Part shown: piece after piece, positions 5,068-6,692 of the stretch | How positions within the stretch are numbered: the stretch's first letter is position 1 | Layout: each line of letters starts with the position of its first letter | Origin: Fimbriimonadaceae bacterium | Lineage (GTDB): Bacteria; Armatimonadota; Fimbriimonadia; Fimbriimonadales; Fimbriimonadaceae | Assembly (NCBI GenBank): GCA_022842565.1 | Contig: JALHPH010000090.1 | Coordinates: 1 to 6,692 of the forward strand | DNA: 6,692 nt | Direction: 5' to 3' | Program-made: the position numbers and the translations under genes | The notes under the pieces: model-generated | What the model saw: the letters and a program-made list of their open reading frames with translations, nothing else | Databases searched by the model: none | What the model was told of the DNA's origin: nothing

Positions 5068-6628
5068 TGCATTGGTTGCTACGGCGGTAGGAGTGGCAGC
5101 ACCGGCCCTTTACATGAAGGCCACCGCACCTCAACCGGCGCCCATGGCCAAGGGCTATGTATTTGAGGACTTGAACAAGAACGGCAAGCGCGATTCGGGC
5201 GAAAAGGGCCTCGCGGGGATTCGGGTCTCGAACCAAAAGCAAATCGTTCTTACCAACAAAGACGGCATGTGGCAGCTCCCGCATGATGACGACACCACAT
5301 TCTTTGTCATCAAGCCACGCGGGTGGATGACGCCTATCAACCGCGAGAAGCTCCCAAGGTTTTTCTATACCCATAAGCCAGCCGGCTCACCCAACCTGCG
5401 GTTTGGCGGTGTCGCCCCTACTGGCCCACTTCCCGCAAGCATTGATTTTCCGTTGCACAAGCAAGCAGAGCCCGAGGAATTCAAGGCCCTGTTTTTTGGA
5501 GACACCCAGTCGCGAAACCTGCGCGAAATCGATTACTTGGTCCAGGGAATGATCTCCAAAATGTCGGCGGACGGAGCGATGTTCGGTGTCACACTCGGCG
5601 ACATCCTCTTCGATAACCTGGCGATTTTCCAAGAGCACAACGAAGCAATCGCGCTTCTGGGCATCCCTTGGTACAACGTGCTCGGCAATCACGACATTAA
5701 TTTCGATGCGACCAGCGACAAGCAGTCCGACGAGACATTCGAGAAGTTTTACGGTCCAAACTACTACTCTTTCGAGTACGGCAAGGTCCACTTTGTGGTG
5801 CTCGACAACGTGGATTGGCAGCACGGCAGCACCCGCGAGGACGGTCGCGGCAAGTATGAAGCGGGCCTGGGCACGCAGCAAATGGCCTGGCTCCGCGAGA
5901 ACCTGAGCATGGTCCCCAAAGACCGCTTGGTTGTGCTGATGATGCACATTCCGATCCAGGAGCTGAAGGAAAAGACGCAGGTGATGCAGCTTCTGAGTGA
6001 GCGCCCCTACTCCCTCTCGGTCAGCGCACACACGCACACCCACGAGCACCGCTTTATGGGGCCAGCCGACGGCTTCACCGGCTCGCGACCACACCACCAC
6101 GTGGTCAACGTGACTGCCTGTGGTAGCTGGTGGCGAGGCACCCCGGACGAGTACGGCATTCCGCACAGCACCATGCGCGATGGGGCGCCCCGTGGCTACT
6201 CAATCTTTTCGTTCGACGGTCACCAATATACAATCCAGTTCCGCGCCTCGCACCGCCCGGCGGGCTACCAAATGGCCATCTATGCCCCCAGCGAGCTTGC
6301 AAGCGCCGAAGTTGCCCAGCAAGAGATCGTCGCGAACGTATTCTCGGGTAGCAGCCGCAACAAGGTCGAGATGCGCGTTGGCGATTCTGGTGCCTGGGTG
6401 CCGATGACCCAAGCCGACCGAGTGGACCCGGCCTTCCAAGCCATGTTCGAGCGCGATAAAGCACTAGAGCGACCGTTCCTACCGTTGCCCGAGCCAGCCA
6501 AATCGACCCACCTTTGGGTCGGCAAACTGCCCAGCAAGCTGAGCCCTGGCTACCACCCGATCCATGTCCGCTCGACCGACATGTTTGGCCAGGTCACTCT
6601 TGGTTCGAGGGGTATCTTAGTTCGGTAA
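5057..6628 (+). CDS. Secreted three-domain calcineurin-like metallophosphoesterase
   Basis: Predicted exported phosphoesterase, 523 residues; substrate unknown. Residues 1 to about 25 form a signal peptide or N-terminal anchor (MKLIALVATAVGVAAPALY). Residues about 32-133 are a Cna-B/SdrB-like beta domain, as in the N-terminal domain of Bacteroides-type phosphoesterases, opening with a calcium-loop pattern DLNKNGKRDSGE (38-49). Residues about 142-335 are the catalytic fold: GDTQ (148-151), GDILFD (181-186), GNHD (210-213), MMHIP (295-299) and SAHTHTHEH (323-331). These are the five metallophosphatase motifs, with motif I carrying Gln151 where many relatives have His. Residues about 345-523 fit the C-terminal beta domain found in the same architecture. 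The ATG at 5057 is preferred because it starts the signal peptide; an in-frame TTG at 5033 would add eight residues that spoil it. No Shine-Dalgarno is evident. It is divergent from argD, with no functional link visible. Confidence 0.85.
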   Translation: MKLIALVATAVGVAAPALYMKATAPQPAPMAKGYVFEDLNKNGKRDSGEKGLAGIRVSNQKQIVLTNKDGMWQLPHDDDTTFFVIKPRGWMTPINREKLPRFFYTHKPAGSPNLRFGGVAPTGPLPASIDFPLHKQAEPEEFKALFFGDTQSRNLREIDYLVQGMISKMSADGAMFGVTLGDILFDNLAIFQEHNEAIALLGIPWYNVLGNHDINFDATSDKQSDETFEKFYGPNYYSFEYGKVHFVVLDNVDWQHGSTREDGRGKYEAGLGTQQMAWLRENLSMVPKDRLVVLMMHIPIQELKEKTQVMQLLSERPYSLSVSAHTHTHEHRFMGPADGFTGSRPHHHVVNVTACGSWWRGTPDEYGIPHSTMRDGAPRGYSIFSFDGHQYTIQFRASHRPAGYQMAIYAPSELASAEVAQQEIVANVFSGSSRNKVEMRVGDSGAWVPMTQADRVDPAFQAMFERDKALERPFLPLPEPAKSTHLWVGKLPSKLSPGYHPIHVRSTDMFGQVTLGSRGILVR

Positions 6629-6656
6629 ATGCGGTTCATTAGGGCAGCATTCGGGT

Positions 6657-6690
6657 CGCCGGAGCAATTGGATTCCATTGAGCTCCGGCG
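6657..6690. terminator. 9-bp inverted repeat after the phosphoesterase, possible terminator
   Basis: CGCCGGAGC and GCTCCGGCG pair perfectly around a 16-nt loop in which AAT and ATT can add a little more pairing. It begins 28 nt after the TAA stop, a usual place for a terminator. The window ends 2 nt after the right arm, so no T-run can be seen; the stem could also be a REP-like element. The rest of 6629-6692 shows nothing convincing. Confidence 0.4.
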
Positions 6691-6692
6691 GC

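Noticed and set aside
6629..6692. ATG directly after the phosphoesterase stop, open to the window edge (22 codons)
   Set aside because: Too short to judge, no convincing ribosome site at the right distance, and it runs through the inverted repeat that looks like a terminator.

Overview
The window is chromosomal DNA that looks G+C-rich by eye (not counted), from a bacterium that uses Shine-Dalgarno sequences. Five tightly packed genes on the minus strand form an arginine-biosynthesis operon. One gene on the plus strand, an exported phosphoesterase, runs divergently from it. Nothing in the window looks mobile: I see no insertion sequence, tRNA, rRNA or CRISPR.

In transcription order (right to left) the minus-strand genes are argD (aminotransferase, 5003-3828), an acylornithine carbamoyltransferase argF' (3831-2839), argB (kinase, 2842-1958), an M20 acylcitrulline/acylornithine deacylase argE' (1952-897) and argH (argininosuccinate lyase, 904 to beyond the left edge). 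Junctions are ATGA overlaps, a 5-nt gap and an 8-nt overlap, so the block is almost certainly one translationally coupled transcript. The carbamoyltransferase is not an ordinary ornithine transcarbamylase. It has the proline-rich loop and the Trp and MDGD motifs of the acetyl-/succinylornithine transcarbamylase family. The pathway therefore keeps the N-acyl group on through carbamoylation and removes it from acylcitrulline before the ArgG and ArgH steps. argC, argG and the first acylating enzyme are not visible.

Gene order and protein motifs (LYGGH in ArgD, NGRRITD in ArgB, WKLE/MDGDK in ArgF', TTGSSIMPHK in ArgH) resemble the arginine clusters of Bacteroidota. The strong AAGGAG/GGAGG ribosome binding sites and the apparent base composition do not. 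The host is more likely another phylum that shares this variant pathway. Armatimonadota is a guess only.

The 53-bp divergent gap (5004-5056) must hold both promoters. To its right is a secreted three-domain metallophosphoesterase (5057-6628) with no visible link to arginine synthesis, then a 9-bp inverted repeat at the right edge.

The observation most worth a second look is a threonine at the residue of the carbamoyltransferase that decides between acetyl- and succinyl-ornithine: Glu in the Xanthomonas enzyme, Pro in the Bacteroides enzyme. I see no novel system; the window is a variant but recognisable biosynthetic locus.
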